From: Asterias amurensis | Taxonomy: Eukaryota; Echinodermata; Asteroidea; Forcipulatida; Asteriidae | Direction: 5' to 3' | Length of the DNA stretch: 64,000 bases | Assembly (NCBI RefSeq): GCF_032118995.1 | Contig: NC_092659.1 | Location: forward strand, 9,279,177-9,343,176 | Shown here: piece by piece, positions 44,865-56,166 of the stretch | How the letters are laid out: each line of letters starts with the position of its first letter | Numbering within the stretch: the first letter of the stretch is position 1 | Made by a program: the position numbers and the translations under genes | Notes under the pieces: model-generated | Databases searched by the model: none | Seen by the model: only the letters and a program-made list of their open reading frames with translations | Told to the model about the DNA's origin: nothing

Positions 44865-46699
44865 GTACGTCACTGCACTTTTACTAAGGTCTATGTAGGC
44901 CTATGTTTTTCCCAATGAACGTTAAGACAAATTATTGTTATAACCGACACTGTGCCTTGGACATTGTGAAAATTATCATTTTGGTTCACGCAAGCTGTAG
45001 GCTAGTGTTTTGTTTATGAATAGACAATGAAACCTTGTGATTAAACCTCATCTGACAAGTTGTACGAAAGCTACGGGAACCAAAAATTGTCGATGTTCTG
45101 GAATTTATATTGGTTGCCTTCAGGAAATTCAGTTATTATTGACAGTATATTGTAACGACCCCCCCCCCCCGCCCCCTAGGAGATCCGCCAGTCTAGGGAT
45201 TAAAGAAATGGCCAAACCATTACCAAAAGAAAAATGAACAATTAAGTCAATAATCTTTGGACTAGCAATCGATTCAAAAGTTTCCAGTTGTCGTCACTGT
45301 AATTTCTTAGCGACTTTTAATTCAACGAACAAAACAACCTTCAAATCTCAATTCACATAAAAACGGGAGGCAGTATGGACTTAATGTCAATGAATGTCGC
45401 TATTATGACCAAACCATTGAACCTTACAGAATAAACAGGAAAGGAACCCCAAATTCCGCCCAATGTGTCTCCTGTACATGCAGCAATGTTTTAATCATTA
45501 AATTTGGGTTAAAAGTAGGCCGAATCGGCTGTTGAATTTGGAGGGCCTAATAAAGAAGGCTGTAACACACAACAACAACTTTCCCCAGAATTAAACCCCA
45601 AAATGTTACCCTCCCGCATGTACAAAGAAAAACACTGTCGAAACCAAGGGCCCTATACTACAAAAATGTGAATAAGGCACTACAAAATGGAACTGAAACG
45701 GACTCGGGGTATAAGAAATACAAATGTAAACTTACAGAAACAAGGCTTGGCTACACTACACATCATCACCAAGTAGAGGCAAGCATGTGTCACCACATGG
45801 GATCAGAAAACCCAGCCATAAAAACACTGACACTGAATTTAGCCACTCCGGTTCCCGAGTCACAAGTCCTCAATGTGAAACTGAGCACAATGATTTAATA
45901 CCAAAACTGAAGTCAGCTGATAATGCATTCAATAGCACTAATATAAATCACAAAGCATTGGGAATTAAAAGAGGTCAGAGGCTCTTCAAACTTTCTTAGA
46001 CCCGGGTAAACACAATGCACATGTATAAGAAAGAACACTAAAGGCTCAGCTAGTGAATGGAAGTAGCTTACTAACAAAAGAAGACCTAACAAACCATGAC
46101 TCATCTGGGGCGTGGCATGCTGCATTCTTGCACACTAACCCAAGTTGTATGTTGCAATACACAAAACAAGATCTGACTAAGATCAACTGGTTAGTTTGAT
46201 AAAGGTCAAAATTCAAACAGAATTGCAATAAGTTTACAATTTAAACATGCATAAAATCCAGTTATTTGTGAGCAAAAATAACGCACATGTTGCCGTGGGT
46301 ATTAACACAGAAAAGTAACACTACTCCATCCATAAATGGTTTCTTTTTTCAGATGTAATTAAAAAAAAACTGGTTAAAATATTTAAAGAGGTTAAACAAT
46401 TTCTTATTTTGTTATTTCTTTTAATAAAGAAAAATAGCATAATAATTGTAATATTTTGAAGGCAACTTCGAAATATGAAAATTGAAGTCAAGAAACCTGT
46501 TGTTCGTCTGTCAAACAACTGGCACAAATTCCTTAGTAATCAGTCGATTGTTTACAAAATTCTGCGCATGCGCACCTTTTTTCGAGTGCAAACGAGTTTC
46601 CCATGTGAGTCTGCTGCCACCTAGTGTCTTACAATATCCATTAATTATTTCACTCACTGGTTGTAGTTACTAATGGGAATGAGATTCGTTTTACTTCAG
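44865..46699 (+). other. Intron of TRIM gene E
   Basis: Donor GTACGTCACT, acceptor ACTTCAG at 46,699. The last 130 bp (CAGTCGATTGTTTACAAAAT, GAGTCTGCTGCCACCTAGTG) match genes B and C. A C-run lies at about 45,157-45,168. Small frames at 45,668-45,999 have no motif. Confidence 0.65.
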
Positions 46700-46726
46700 G
46701 TTACAGGATTGTGCGTTCTCACCAAG

Positions 46727-48664
46727 ATGGCCGAAGCTGCACCACCCACTGAGACCACTTGCAAGATTAGACATATACACATCGAATGCCCAATCTGCCT
46801 GACTCGATTTACCGATCCGAAAATCCTTGATTGTCAGCACAATTTCTGCTTAAAATGTCTTCATGATCTTGCAGACAAACAGGATCAAAATAAGGATTTT
46901 ATAATTTGCCCAGTGTGTAGAGAGAAAACTTCAATCCCAGATAAGGGAGTTTCGGCTCTTTTTAACTGCTTTTTCTTGAGCTCACTTATTGATGACGTCA
47001 TCAATCTTGAAGGTCCGGCAGATGACATTAACCCCCCTGTCTCGACTTGCGAAGGATGCGACGAAGGTCTTGAAGCCGTCTTACGGTGTGTTGACTGTGA
47101 TGCGAATTTGTGCGATATATGTCTGGAAAACCACGCGAAATTAAAAATGAACAGGCATCATCAAATCGTTAATACTGTCGGCTCGTCAAATCAGCGACCC
47201 GAGAACAAGGACAAACTGGAATCAACAAAGTGCCGGAAACACACTGACCAGGAGCTGTGTTTTTATTGCGACACGTGTGACTTACTTGTGTGTCTCAAAT
47301 GTGTGGCGTACGATCACCGAGCACAAAACCATGTTCTCTCTGAAATCAATGATTCCATTACATCTTACCGTCAAGCTGTTGAAGAGGCATTGATGAAGTT
47401 TGATGAATGTCGCAAGCAATTTCAAAAAGTGGATAACTCTATCAAACACTCACGTTGTAGATTGCAACTCATGGTCGATCAGGCTCTTCGAGATATTGTG
47501 GCTAAGGAGGAAGAGGAAATCGCTAAAATAAGAAATGCATCTCGCCTCCTTCAAGAAAGAGTCACTCTAATCGGTCAAGGAAGAGGTGAGGAATTCGAAA
47601 GCAAACTGAGAAGCAATCACGATAAGATGAGCCGTGCAGAGCGGATCGTAGCGTCAGTCAATGACTTGATGCAACAAGCTGATGACTTTGAGCTGCTGGA
47701 CCTCAAGCCAAAAGTCATGCACAACTTAACATTCCACAAAGAGCTCCAGTTTCAAGCGTTGCAGCATAGCAAGTCATTCATAGGGTTCAAAGGTCATGAT
47801 GTCGTCACTGATGCGGATATCGGTGAAATACTAGAGGAAGAGAAGTGGGAGGTGAAGACAGAGTTTGGTGAAGAAGGGGAAGGTAAGGGGGAGTTTAGTT
47901 ATGTACAGGACATTGCTTGTTTAAGCAATGGTGACATTGTCGTTACTGATATAGGGAGGGATCTAATATCCACATTTACATCAAAGGGTTGTTACAAATG
48001 TACTGGTGTTCAAAGTGAAACAGAGGATGGTCAACTAAAAAAACCTTATCGGATTGCCGTGACCTCCGATGACCTGATTCTGGCTACTGATGGACATGCT
48101 GTGAAGGTTTATGATAAAGAACTGCGATATGTTCGTCAGTTCAGACCCTCACAGAATGAAGTCGAGGGGCAGTCAGGGAGTCTCCGTGGAATCGCAGTGG
48201 ATAAGAAAGATCGGATTGCAGTGGTTGACCGGAAGAGAAAGGTAATATCTCTCCAAAATATGGATGGATCCAACATTTCTACAATACATCATGGTGACGT
48301 TAGTAATATCTGTCGTCTTTCTGTCAGCAGCAAGGAGCGACTTATCTTTCGAAACTTCGACAAGAGGAAACTAGTTTGTCTGGATTTTACGGGAAACGAG
48401 GTGTTCAATATCAGCACCTCCATTGACGGCAAGCCGGCAAAACCTCTTGGTGTGTGCTGCGACGATGCTGGAGACATCTATGCGTCTTTCAATTACGTCT
48501 GCGGTACATTGCGAACCTGTGAGATACATCATTACGATGCATCAGGTGATCACATTGGCTGTGTAGCTCGAGGCTTGTACAACCCTCTAGGCATGACGTT
48601 TACTCCTACCGGTGACCTCATCGTGGCTGATCACACCTCGGTCAAGATTTTGCATCGCGTGTGA
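46727..48664 (+). CDS. TRIM-NHL protein, gene E
   Basis: Predicted E3 ubiquitin ligase, 645 aa, one intact coding exon. RING C21-C64 complete (CPICLTRFTDPKILDCQHNF), B-box 1 (CEGCDEGLEAVLRCVDC), B-box 2 (CRKHTDQELCFYCDTC, as in gene B), coiled coil, invariant linker, six NHL blades with a 3-residue insertion in blade 5 (NYVCGTL). Start at MAEAAPP (CAAGATGG) for the same splice reason as its paralogues; a MGMRF start 54 nt upstream would be intronic. AATAAA at about 49,032 is a possible poly(A) signal. The coding sequence is intact although the core promoter of its paralogues is missing. Confidence 0.93.
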   Translation: MAEAAPPTETTCKIRHIHIECPICLTRFTDPKILDCQHNFCLKCLHDLADKQDQNKDFIICPVCREKTSIPDKGVSALFNCFFLSSLIDDVINLEGPADDINPPVSTCEGCDEGLEAVLRCVDCDANLCDICLENHAKLKMNRHHQIVNTVGSSNQRPENKDKLESTKCRKHTDQELCFYCDTCDLLVCLKCVAYDHRAQNHVLSEINDSITSYRQAVEEALMKFDECRKQFQKVDNSIKHSRCRLQLMVDQALRDIVAKEEEEIAKIRNASRLLQERVTLIGQGRGEEFESKLRSNHDKMSRAERIVASVNDLMQQADDFELLDLKPKVMHNLTFHKELQFQALQHSKSFIGFKGHDVVTDADIGEILEEEKWEVKTEFGEEGEGKGEFSYVQDIACLSNGDIVVTDIGRDLISTFTSKGCYKCTGVQSETEDGQLKKPYRIAVTSDDLILATDGHAVKVYDKELRYVRQFRPSQNEVEGQSGSLRGIAVDKKDRIAVVDRKRKVISLQNMDGSNISTIHHGDVSNICRLSVSSKERLIFRNFDKRKLVCLDFTGNEVFNISTSIDGKPAKPLGVCCDDAGDIYASFNYVCGTLRTCEIHHYDASGDHIGCVARGLYNPLGMTFTPTGDLIVADHTSVKILHRV

Positions 48665-49481
48665 GTGTGAATGCCGTCCCGGTCGGAAAAATTGATAATT
48701 TAGCTAATTTGCAACTTTCGAAGTTAACAATGTTAAACCATCCTTTAGAATGTGATACTTCTATCACTCGGACAAATCCACGCAAACTTTATTGTAGAAA
48801 AAAAGTACCAATCTGTTCAAAAGTCAAAATGATAAACTTTCGCGTATATCGTGAATTTATGTTCGCTGAGCTGGTTAACCAAATTGAAGGAGGTGGAGAT
48901 GTAAAATCGCTCCTTTTTTAAGTTGTTTCGATGCTGCGAATTCTGTGAGCTCGTTAGACGGTCCATTGTCTTAAAGTCACCTGGAAATAGAATTTTTTTT
49001 CTTTAAAACATAAGAGTATATGCTTACGAACAATAAAACAATTTTTTTAGTAATTGTTTGTCACGATTTATATGTTTAAAAAATATATAAAGTTGTTTGG
49101 GGGCTGACTCCGCCTACCCCTTTTGTGACGTCACTCCAGGCACACTTTGCCTGCAATGCGTATAGTAAACACACGTGCAAAGTACATGTACGTCCAAGTC
49201 ATGAGTTGGTACATTTCAAAAAGTGTTTTTCTGCATTCAGCAGCAATACACCTGGTCGGCATTGCCGGAAAAAAAAAGAGAAAAAAAAGCAGGCAAAGTC
49301 TGCCTCGATTTACGTCACGAACAGCGCCCTCTCGGGTCGGGGTCTACTCTTAAATTTGTAAATAACATAGGAACTGATTTTTCAAAACCTTAGTTAACTG
49401 TTTATTCACATTCCACTCATCAAAACACATATATTAGTGACAAAAGCTTTATTTTGAAAAAAATACCACTTCCAGGTGACT
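48665..49481. other. 3' flank of TRIM gene E
   Basis: No second gene. Contains AATAAA at about 49,032. Open frames at 49,125-49,361 are lysine-rich because of an A-run. Confidence 0.45.
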
Positions 49482-49863
49482 TTAAAGGCACTGAACACCT
49501 CTGGTAATTGTCAAAGACCAGTCTTCTAACTTGATGTATCCCAACATATGCATAAAATAACAAATCTGTGGAAATGTTGCCTCAACTGGTCATCGAAGTT
49601 GCAAGAAAACAATGGAAGAAAAACCACTGTTGTTGCACAAACTACATGTGCTGTCAGATGCCTCATAAAAGGCTTCAGGTCTGATCCTTTTATTATTTTG
49701 GATGAAAAATTACCCCAAACACTACCTTACTTATAGAGGGAGCTGTTTCTAAAAAAAATGTTTTGGGGTCTTTGTTTCTCATCAACACCAATGCTCGTTA
49801 CCAAGTACGTTTTTTTGCTAACAAATATTTTGAGCAATTACCATTAGTGTCCAGTTCGTTTAA
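49482..49863 (-). mobile_element. 380-bp TTAA MITE, copy 6
   Basis: TTAAAGGCACTGAACACC to TGTCCAGTTCGTTTAA. In gene-sense orientation it has the same position and direction as copy 2 beside gene B. Confidence 0.75.
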
Positions 49864-50104
49864 CCACACCGTGCACACCGGTCAGCTCATATGCCAGGAT
49901 ATCCTATAAGTTGGACCATGCCACTTCCTATTGAGAGGTGTTTCAATCAACAGAGGGCAGTGTTAAGATATAAGGGGCACGACAAAACCCTCCATATTTG
50001 TTTCGTCGATTTGATAAATGGTAGATAAACCATTATAAAACTTAACAAACTATTTACTCATAAATATTGATTCATTCGATTAGGTTTTATTTTTATTTTT
50101 TTAC

Positions 50105-50518
50105 TATAGGTTTTCTCGGTCAAATTCGGCAAATGAGCAGCCAATTTCATTTTCATGCGTTCGAATCAAAGCTGTTTTGCATCTCTAGTTGTTACTGCGT
50201 TTCAAATTCAGAATTCGGCCATTCAATTTCGTTTTGAGTCGAGTCAAATTCCTTTAGCACTATGTTCAATTTAGTGTATCGTCATTCTTTTTCGAGACAC
50301 ACACGCCTCAAGAAGCGACTGCGAATTTGAATGCTGCTTTGATCAATTGTTAAATTGAATGATTATTTTGTTAAATCGAATGACGCAACATTACATTTGA
50401 CTATTAATAAAACGAAATCGAATGACCCTTTTCAGTAGCATTCGATTTCGTGCGAAATAGAATAGCTTGACGGTTAAATTGGCTGCTCTTTTTCCGAAAT
50501 TCGCCGAGAAAACCTATA
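50105..50518. mobile_element. Foldback with TATAGGTTTTCTCGG ends
   Basis: Inverted ends TATAGGTTTTCTCGG and CCGAGAAAACCTATA, next inner match CAGCCAATTT / AAATTGGCTG. About 414 bp. TA at the ends suggests a TA target. Confidence 0.75.
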
Positions 50519-50537
50519 TAATCATGTCACGTTTTAA

Positions 50538-50904
50538 TTAAAAAACAGTGGACACCTTTGATAATTGTCAAAGACCTGTCTTCTCACTTGGTGTATCTCA
50601 GCATACGCATAAAATAACAAACCTGTGAAAATTTGAACTCCATTGAAGTTGCAAGATAATAATGGAAGAAAAATAAGTTATGTGTTTACAGATACTTGAT
50701 TTCGGTACCTCAACATCTAATTCTGAGGCCTCGAAATCAAATTCGTGGAAAATTACCTCTTTCTCAAAAACTACGTTACTTCTGAGGGAGTCCTTTTTCA
50801 CAATGTTTTATACTTTCAACAGCTCCCCGTTGCTCATTACCAAGTTAAAGTTTGTATGCTAATACTTATTTTGAGTAATTACCAATAGTGTACAGTGCAT
50901 TTTA
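50538..50904 (-). mobile_element. 380-bp TTAA MITE, copy 7
   Basis: Diverged copy (ACAGTGGACACCTTTG to AATAGTGTACAGTGC), nearly adjacent to the preceding foldback. Confidence 0.75.
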
Positions 50905-51110
50905 CAGAATCATATTTACCTGATAACTAACTTTATTTAACGATTGAAAGTAACAGTTGATATCAATCTTTGATATCATATCATTTTATATTCCGAAAAA
51001 TATATGTCATTGTTATTACTAATGCCTTGGGAAACAGCCGAAATGCTAGGGCGTCACCTACAGACAAGACGCTTCTTAAGACATGAGAGCAAAATAATGT
51101 TAAGTTTTTA

Positions 51111-51612
51111 GTAATAATGCAACCTAGTGTCAGCTAAAATTTGTAGGCTATTGTAAACTCATACTTGGTGTGCTATTATGGAATTAAAGTTAAACAAAAT
51201 CGTTCGTCGGTGTTGCAAATAATTTGTGCTTGTCTAATGACGTTATTGAAAATGTTGTTAACTGCATAAGGTTATCTCTGCATTTTGTTGGATTATGACA
51301 TTTTCCATTTTCCACCTTGATGCAATTAAACTTTTAAAAACACGCGAGAATTGCATTGCCTCATTTTCGTATTTTTCCAAGTACACACTTATTGATTAAC
51401 CAGCACGGCAGGTGTAACACGATAATTGAACATGAGAATTCCAGTGACTTAATAACTCAGTTGTGGTGAAGTGGAAGGGAGGGCAGGTACGGATTTGCTT
51501 TCAAAATTTTGAAATATGGCTTTGAATTCGTTTGAAAAGAAAGGTAAGCTCAAAGATCCATCCCACGTGTATACAACAAACTAACAGCATTGATAATGAA
51601 ACTTCCGTTTCT
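51111..51612. other. Intergenic, nothing recognised
   Basis: AT-rich. No gene. Confidence 0.4.
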
Positions 51613-51770
51613 AAGGCCCTTTTCGAAACCACGGCTACGGCTCCAGATTTCGGCTCAGGCTAGCCTGGCCCGCGCCTGTTTTGACATTTTGAGCGTGCTT
51701 TGAGGGGTCAGGGCTTCAGACGGCCTGAAGCCGAATCCAAAGCCGAAGCCGTGGTTTCGAAAGGGGCCTA
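51613..51770. mobile_element. Foldback, AAGGCCCTTTTCGAAACC ends
   Basis: Inverted arms CGAAACCACGGCTACGGCT and AGCCGAAGCCGTGGTTTCG. No ORF of interest. Confidence 0.7.
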
Positions 51771-51790
51771 TGGGAGTTAGTACCAGGCCG

Positions 51791-51920
51791 TGTCCGAAAT
51801 GACGGCTATGGCTACGTCTACAGCTGGATTGACGCATCATCATGCGTTGAAGAATTGGGGGTTCTAAGCAATCCATTAAGCATCTACCGTAGCCGTAGCC
51901 ATAGCCTTAGCCGCCATTTT
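51791..51920. mobile_element. Second foldback, ACGGCTATGGCTACG arms
   Basis: Arms GACGGCTATGGCTACG and CGTAGCCGTAGCCATAGC, beside the preceding foldback and similar to it in its CGGCTACGG words. Confidence 0.6.
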
Positions 51921-52167
51921 ATTCATTATCACTGCTGATGAGCAATTGGAGAGGAGGTGTGATGAACACCACGCCCCCTTGCATCGCATGACCCCATTAG
52001 TATTCACCTGGATTTACATAAGTGCTGAAAAACCCGGTGGTAATAATTCCAAAGGGAAGGTAAGTGTTTGATGATCACTCTTGAGAATTACTGACAACTT
52101 TATGGATGTTAAATTTGCTTCGGGGATAAAGAAAAGTAGTTTTGGTTTTACCCATATACACCAATGT

Positions 52168-52554
52168 TTAAAGGCAGTGGACACTATTGATAATTACTCA
52201 AAATAATTATTAGCATAAAACCTTACTTGGTGACGAGTAATGGGGAGAGGTTGATAGTATAAAACATTGTGAGAAACGGCTCCCTCTGAAGTGACATAGT
52301 TTTCGAGAAAGAAGTAATTTTCCACGAATTTGATTTGGAGACCTCAGATTTAGAACTTGAGGTCTCAAAATCAGGTATCTGAAAGCACACAACTTCGTGT
52401 GACCATGGTGTTTTTTTCTTTCACAGTTATCTCGCAACTCAGACGACCAATCGAGCTCAAATTTTCACAGCCTTGTTATTGTATGCATATGTTGAGATAC
52501 ACCAAGTGAGAAGACTGGTCTTTGACAATTACCAAAAGTGTCCAGTGTCTTTAA
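52168..52554 (+). mobile_element. 380-bp TTAA MITE, copy 8
   Basis: TTAAAGGCAGTGGACAC to TGTCCAGTGTCTTTAA, complete and close to the consensus suggested by copies 2 to 5. Confidence 0.85.
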
Positions 52555-53550
52555 TAGCAGTCATACCTACTAGACCAATGAGATTGCCCGGTACCTAGAG
52601 GCAATTCGAATCATATGTTAGGCAGCGGGTACCACAGAGATGTAATGACAACTTACTTTAGAAGAAATAGGCCCACATCAACGTTCGAGAGCATAAAGCA
52701 TTTTGAGAATAAATTCACTTCGAAGTGATGTGGTTATAAAGACAGACAATGGTTTGTTTACCCGAAAATATGAATTTGAGAAACGTTACTGTCTGAAACG
52801 TTTCCCAGATTGTGTATTCCTTTTCCTGCATGGACTAAACCGCAAAGGATTTTCGGCGATGTGTCAAAAACGCTATCACCTTTAGAAATGCAATTTTCAA
52901 AGGTTAGTTTTGTTGTATATGTCTACATATCTGATGTAGGATGAAAACAATCGGATGATTCAAAAACCAAATGTTTATGTTCCATTCAATGCAGGTGGAG
53001 CATTAGGCAGTTTTACGTTCCTTGCATTAGAGTACTTAGAATAGATCAAAATGCTATATAGAGGTAAAAGTCATCTCGTACCACCAATGTAACACCAATA
53101 CAAAAAACTTGTTTTTTAAAATTAAATTACGGGGAAACAACAGCCGCAAAATAAAGTGTTGTGTTTGAGTGCAAGGGTTATTGTTTACGGCGAGTAGTGT
53201 TTGTCTGTTATCACTTTCATTGATTTGTTCTCTTTCAGTCGGAAGAAAGTAACACACAAATGAACATCAGGCGCGTTGTATTCCTTTGAATTATCTGTCG
53301 CTCGGTCCACAAGGAAAAATACAAAAAGTTTCAATAAAATGCTCGAAAATCTCGAAATTATAGTACAGTGCTCGGGTATCTTGACATGGGACTTATCTTG
53401 CCTCGTATTCAGATAACTAACCGCGCAACTACAAAAATAATTTGTGACAAAAGTCTTTCTACTTTTCAGAAACATGTGAAATCCAGATAGTAGCATGCAG
53501 TTGACACTCTCTCGAAAATACTCCCTCAAGACTTGGTACCGAGTGGCGTT
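52555..53550. other. Intergenic, nothing recognised
   Basis: Frames at 52,703-52,885 and 53,185-53,529 lack any known motif. Confidence 0.4.
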
Positions 53551-53743
53551 AAGCCCGGTTCATACTTCCTGCGGATGCGAATGCGATACGAATGTTGACG
53601 TCACAAATTCGCAACGAATAATTTGCAGCAGTTCAACTTTGTTCAACTCACTTGCGAATATCGGTGCGAAAGGAGGGTTGTGACGTCAAATTCACGTCAA
53701 AGTCGCTTCAAATTCGCATTCGCAGGAAGTGAGAACCGGGCTT
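53551..53743. mobile_element. Foldback, AAGCCCGGTTCATACTTCC ends
   Basis: Arms AAGCCCGGTTCATACTTCC and GGAAGTGAGAACCGGGCTT with TGCGAATGCGAAT-like inner sequence. Confidence 0.75.
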
Positions 53744-53907
53744 TATTGAGCTCACAAACATGGGCGTGGAATCAGACGAACTCCGCTTAATATTGATTGA
53801 GAGACAGTCTTTGCGCTCCATCGTCGTCTGCAGGCGGCTACTATGTTCGTTGGATATCTGTCCAGGGTGTGGCCGAAGAGACAGCAAGACACAAAGTGAC
53901 CAGTAGA

Positions 53908-54474
53908 CTAGTCTATGGTCATGCAGTACATGTTCATAGCAGACTGGCTACGGCTGACTTGGCGAGGACGCTCACAGACGATGAACATGTCATAATCTTT
54001 CCACACGTCACCCCAATGGCCAAGCATATCAGGATTATTCTTGTAATCACGGATTATCATGAAGCCATAATCCTGATCACCTACGTGTTTCTCATCATCT
54101 GGTTGATTTTGAGCCCATTTCCGATACTCAGTCGGATATTTAACATCCTCGTTGCAGTTCCATTCACCTTCAACTTCAGCATCATTACAATTGATCCAAA
54201 CACCTTTTAGATATCCATGTTGCTGAAACGAATTGAATATGAACTCATTTTCGCCGTCTGAGCTCGGGACCATTATAGATGCGTTGTTACGATCACACTG
54301 CATCACGGCAGTGGACCAGTAGCCCTTCATGGATCCATCCAGACCCAAGTAGCAAGAATCAGCAAAAGGCACCCATCCATAAGGGCATCCTCTTGCTGCA
54401 AAGAGACCATTGCTGACCATGATGACAGTAAAAGAAACTATGTTAAAAGTTGCCGCAATAACTCGACAGGCCAT
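53908..54474 (-). CDS. Secreted C-type lectin domain protein
   Basis: 188 aa, single exon. Hydrophobic N-terminus (residues 1-27) reads as a signal peptide. A C-type lectin-like domain runs from C30 (RGCPYGWVPFADSCY) to C167 (FIVCERP). Cysteines C30, C41, C60, C96, C107, C167 are present. The sugar motif is QPD (124-126, galactose-type), but the second calcium motif WND is not conserved (GHWGDVWKDY), so calcium-dependent binding is uncertain. A 20-residue tail follows. Upstream a truncated relative lies at 56,681-56,762. Likely an extracellular recognition protein; role inferred from the family. Confidence 0.85.
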   Translation of the reverse strand: MACRVIAATFNIVSFTVIMVSNGLFAARGCPYGWVPFADSCYLGLDGSMKGYWSTAVMQCDRNNASIMVPSSDGENEFIFNSFQQHGYLKGVWINCNDAEVEGEWNCNEDVKYPTEYRKWAQNQPDDEKHVGDQDYGFMIIRDYKNNPDMLGHWGDVWKDYDMFIVCERPRQVSRSQSAMNMYCMTID

Positions 54475-55665
54475 CTTGTGCCACTGAATTGCTCACATGT
54501 ACGTCTCTACCAGCGATTTCAGTCAGGTCTGCCAATCGGTATGGCCTCAACTCTACCTTTCTTGAGGCGAGTGGTCTTTCAAAAGATTCCTACTTAGAAT
54601 ATTAGAGTGCTTTAAATTAATCATTGTCACAGAAAGGATAGCGTGCAGAAAATGCACGGTCATGGTGCTGCCTTAATGACGCCCCTTAATGTACAACAAG
54701 ACAAACACAAAGCACGCTTTTCTACGGAGCCCAAAAGGGAATACCGGTATAAACGTAGAAATTAACAAGGTAAAATAAAAAATTATATGCTTCCTCGAAT
54801 ACTGTTTTGTTCCTTCGAATAATGTTTTTCTCTCCTTTGGCCTATTAGTTGGCTCCCTCGAAATAAAGTTACGTTGCTTTCTTGGCTGCCGACGAAAATT
54901 TAATGAAAAATCCTTTTGCGTACCAGCTAATCCTTTTAGTGTTTGTAAATACCATTAGTAATAATCCCCCTTTCTAACAAAAAATAAATAAATATAAAAT
55001 ATCTTAGTACTGTGCTACTTATTTCTTAATTTATTTATTTCCTCATAGCCTCCAAAAATTGGGAAGACAAAAAGGTGAAAGTACATCAAATATACAAACT
55101 TCCCCCACTAATCGTACGCCTATAAGTGCTTTTAACATTAAATTTGTCAAAAATTTTGCACAACAAATCTTGAACAATTATGGTGACGAATTTAGGCCAG
55201 GCTACGTCACAACGTAAATATTTTAACTCTTATAAACTGTTTTGAACCGGTTGCTTCTTCTTTTTTCTTCTTCTTCTTCTTTTTTTTTTGGGGGGGGGAG
55301 GTAGGTAAACGGTTCGAATTCATATTTGGCCCGATGTGTTTTGGGGTTGTTTGTGATCCAATCATTCCTAAGGAATCCTACACACGTAAATTAGAGCAAT
55401 AAGCATATGCAATGACCAGTTAGCGTGCACCACAGTTGAGACCACTTACTGTTCTTTTCTTAACGCATGCTGTACATCAACAGTAATTTCACATAGTGCT
55501 AAGGATGAACCATTAAAAAAATCATTCATAAATACCCTAGACAGTTTCTCTACTCCTATTGGTGGAGAAAACGTCACGTGGGGGTGTTTGACTGGTTGAT
55601 AATGACCAGTGTTTATAACCGGTTTGCTTCCGCGTGTCAGGCGCGCAAGATTATCACGCGGAACC
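54475..55665. other. Intergenic
   Basis: A (TTC)n/T-rich stretch and a G-run lie at 55,250-55,300. 55,520-55,640 is an inverted relative of 24,870-24,990. No gene. Confidence 0.45.
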
Positions 55666-55957
55666 ATAGAGTTATATATAAGAACTAGAGGGCGCACGAG
55701 TGATGCTTCGTGCACAAACGCCACGGGACCGCAAGATGACAAGCGCGTCATTCTGCACGCGCGTTGAATATGAAATACACGTTTGAGGTTTTTTTTATTG
55801 AACGCTCACGCGATGCTATTTGTTCAACTTACAAAATGGCCGCACAAACACACGCTGTGAGATAGCTGTTTTGTCAACTTAGAAAATGGCCGCCTGCTCG
55901 CATACTGGGGCGCGTATACAGGCCAGTGCGCGCTATAGTTCTTATATATAACTCTAT
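55666..55957. mobile_element. Foldback/MITE with ATAGAGTTATATATAAG ends
   Basis: ATAGAGTTATATATAAGAAC at the left, its complement GTTCTTATATATAACTCTAT at the right, about 292 bp. Confidence 0.75.
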
Positions 55958-56166
55958 GCGCGGAACGCAATTCATAGCTATTAGTAACTACGCGTAATCT
56001 ACTTTTAAGCGCGCGCGCGTAATCCATTTTTAAGCGCGCGCGCGTACACACAACCCACGCGCAACAGACTCTTCACAAAGTTTTTGAAAACAATATTTCA
56101 AACCTCAAATTTTCAACTGTCAAAGTGTCTGTCATTGTATTGTTTAACGTTTTTTAACAAAAGGGC

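Larger units (their letters stand above)
49864..51110. repeat. Inverted copy of the 3'-flank block with two inserted elements
   Basis: CCACACCGTGCACACCGGTC (49,864) through GGGCGTCACCTACAGAC (about 51,050) is the reverse complement of 10,814-11,265. It is opened by a foldback (50,105-50,518) and a TTAA MITE (50,538-50,904). Confidence 0.65.

Noticed and set aside
45668-45999. Small overlapping ORFs in the intron of gene E
   Set aside because: No motif, no splice context and no counterpart in the introns of B or C.
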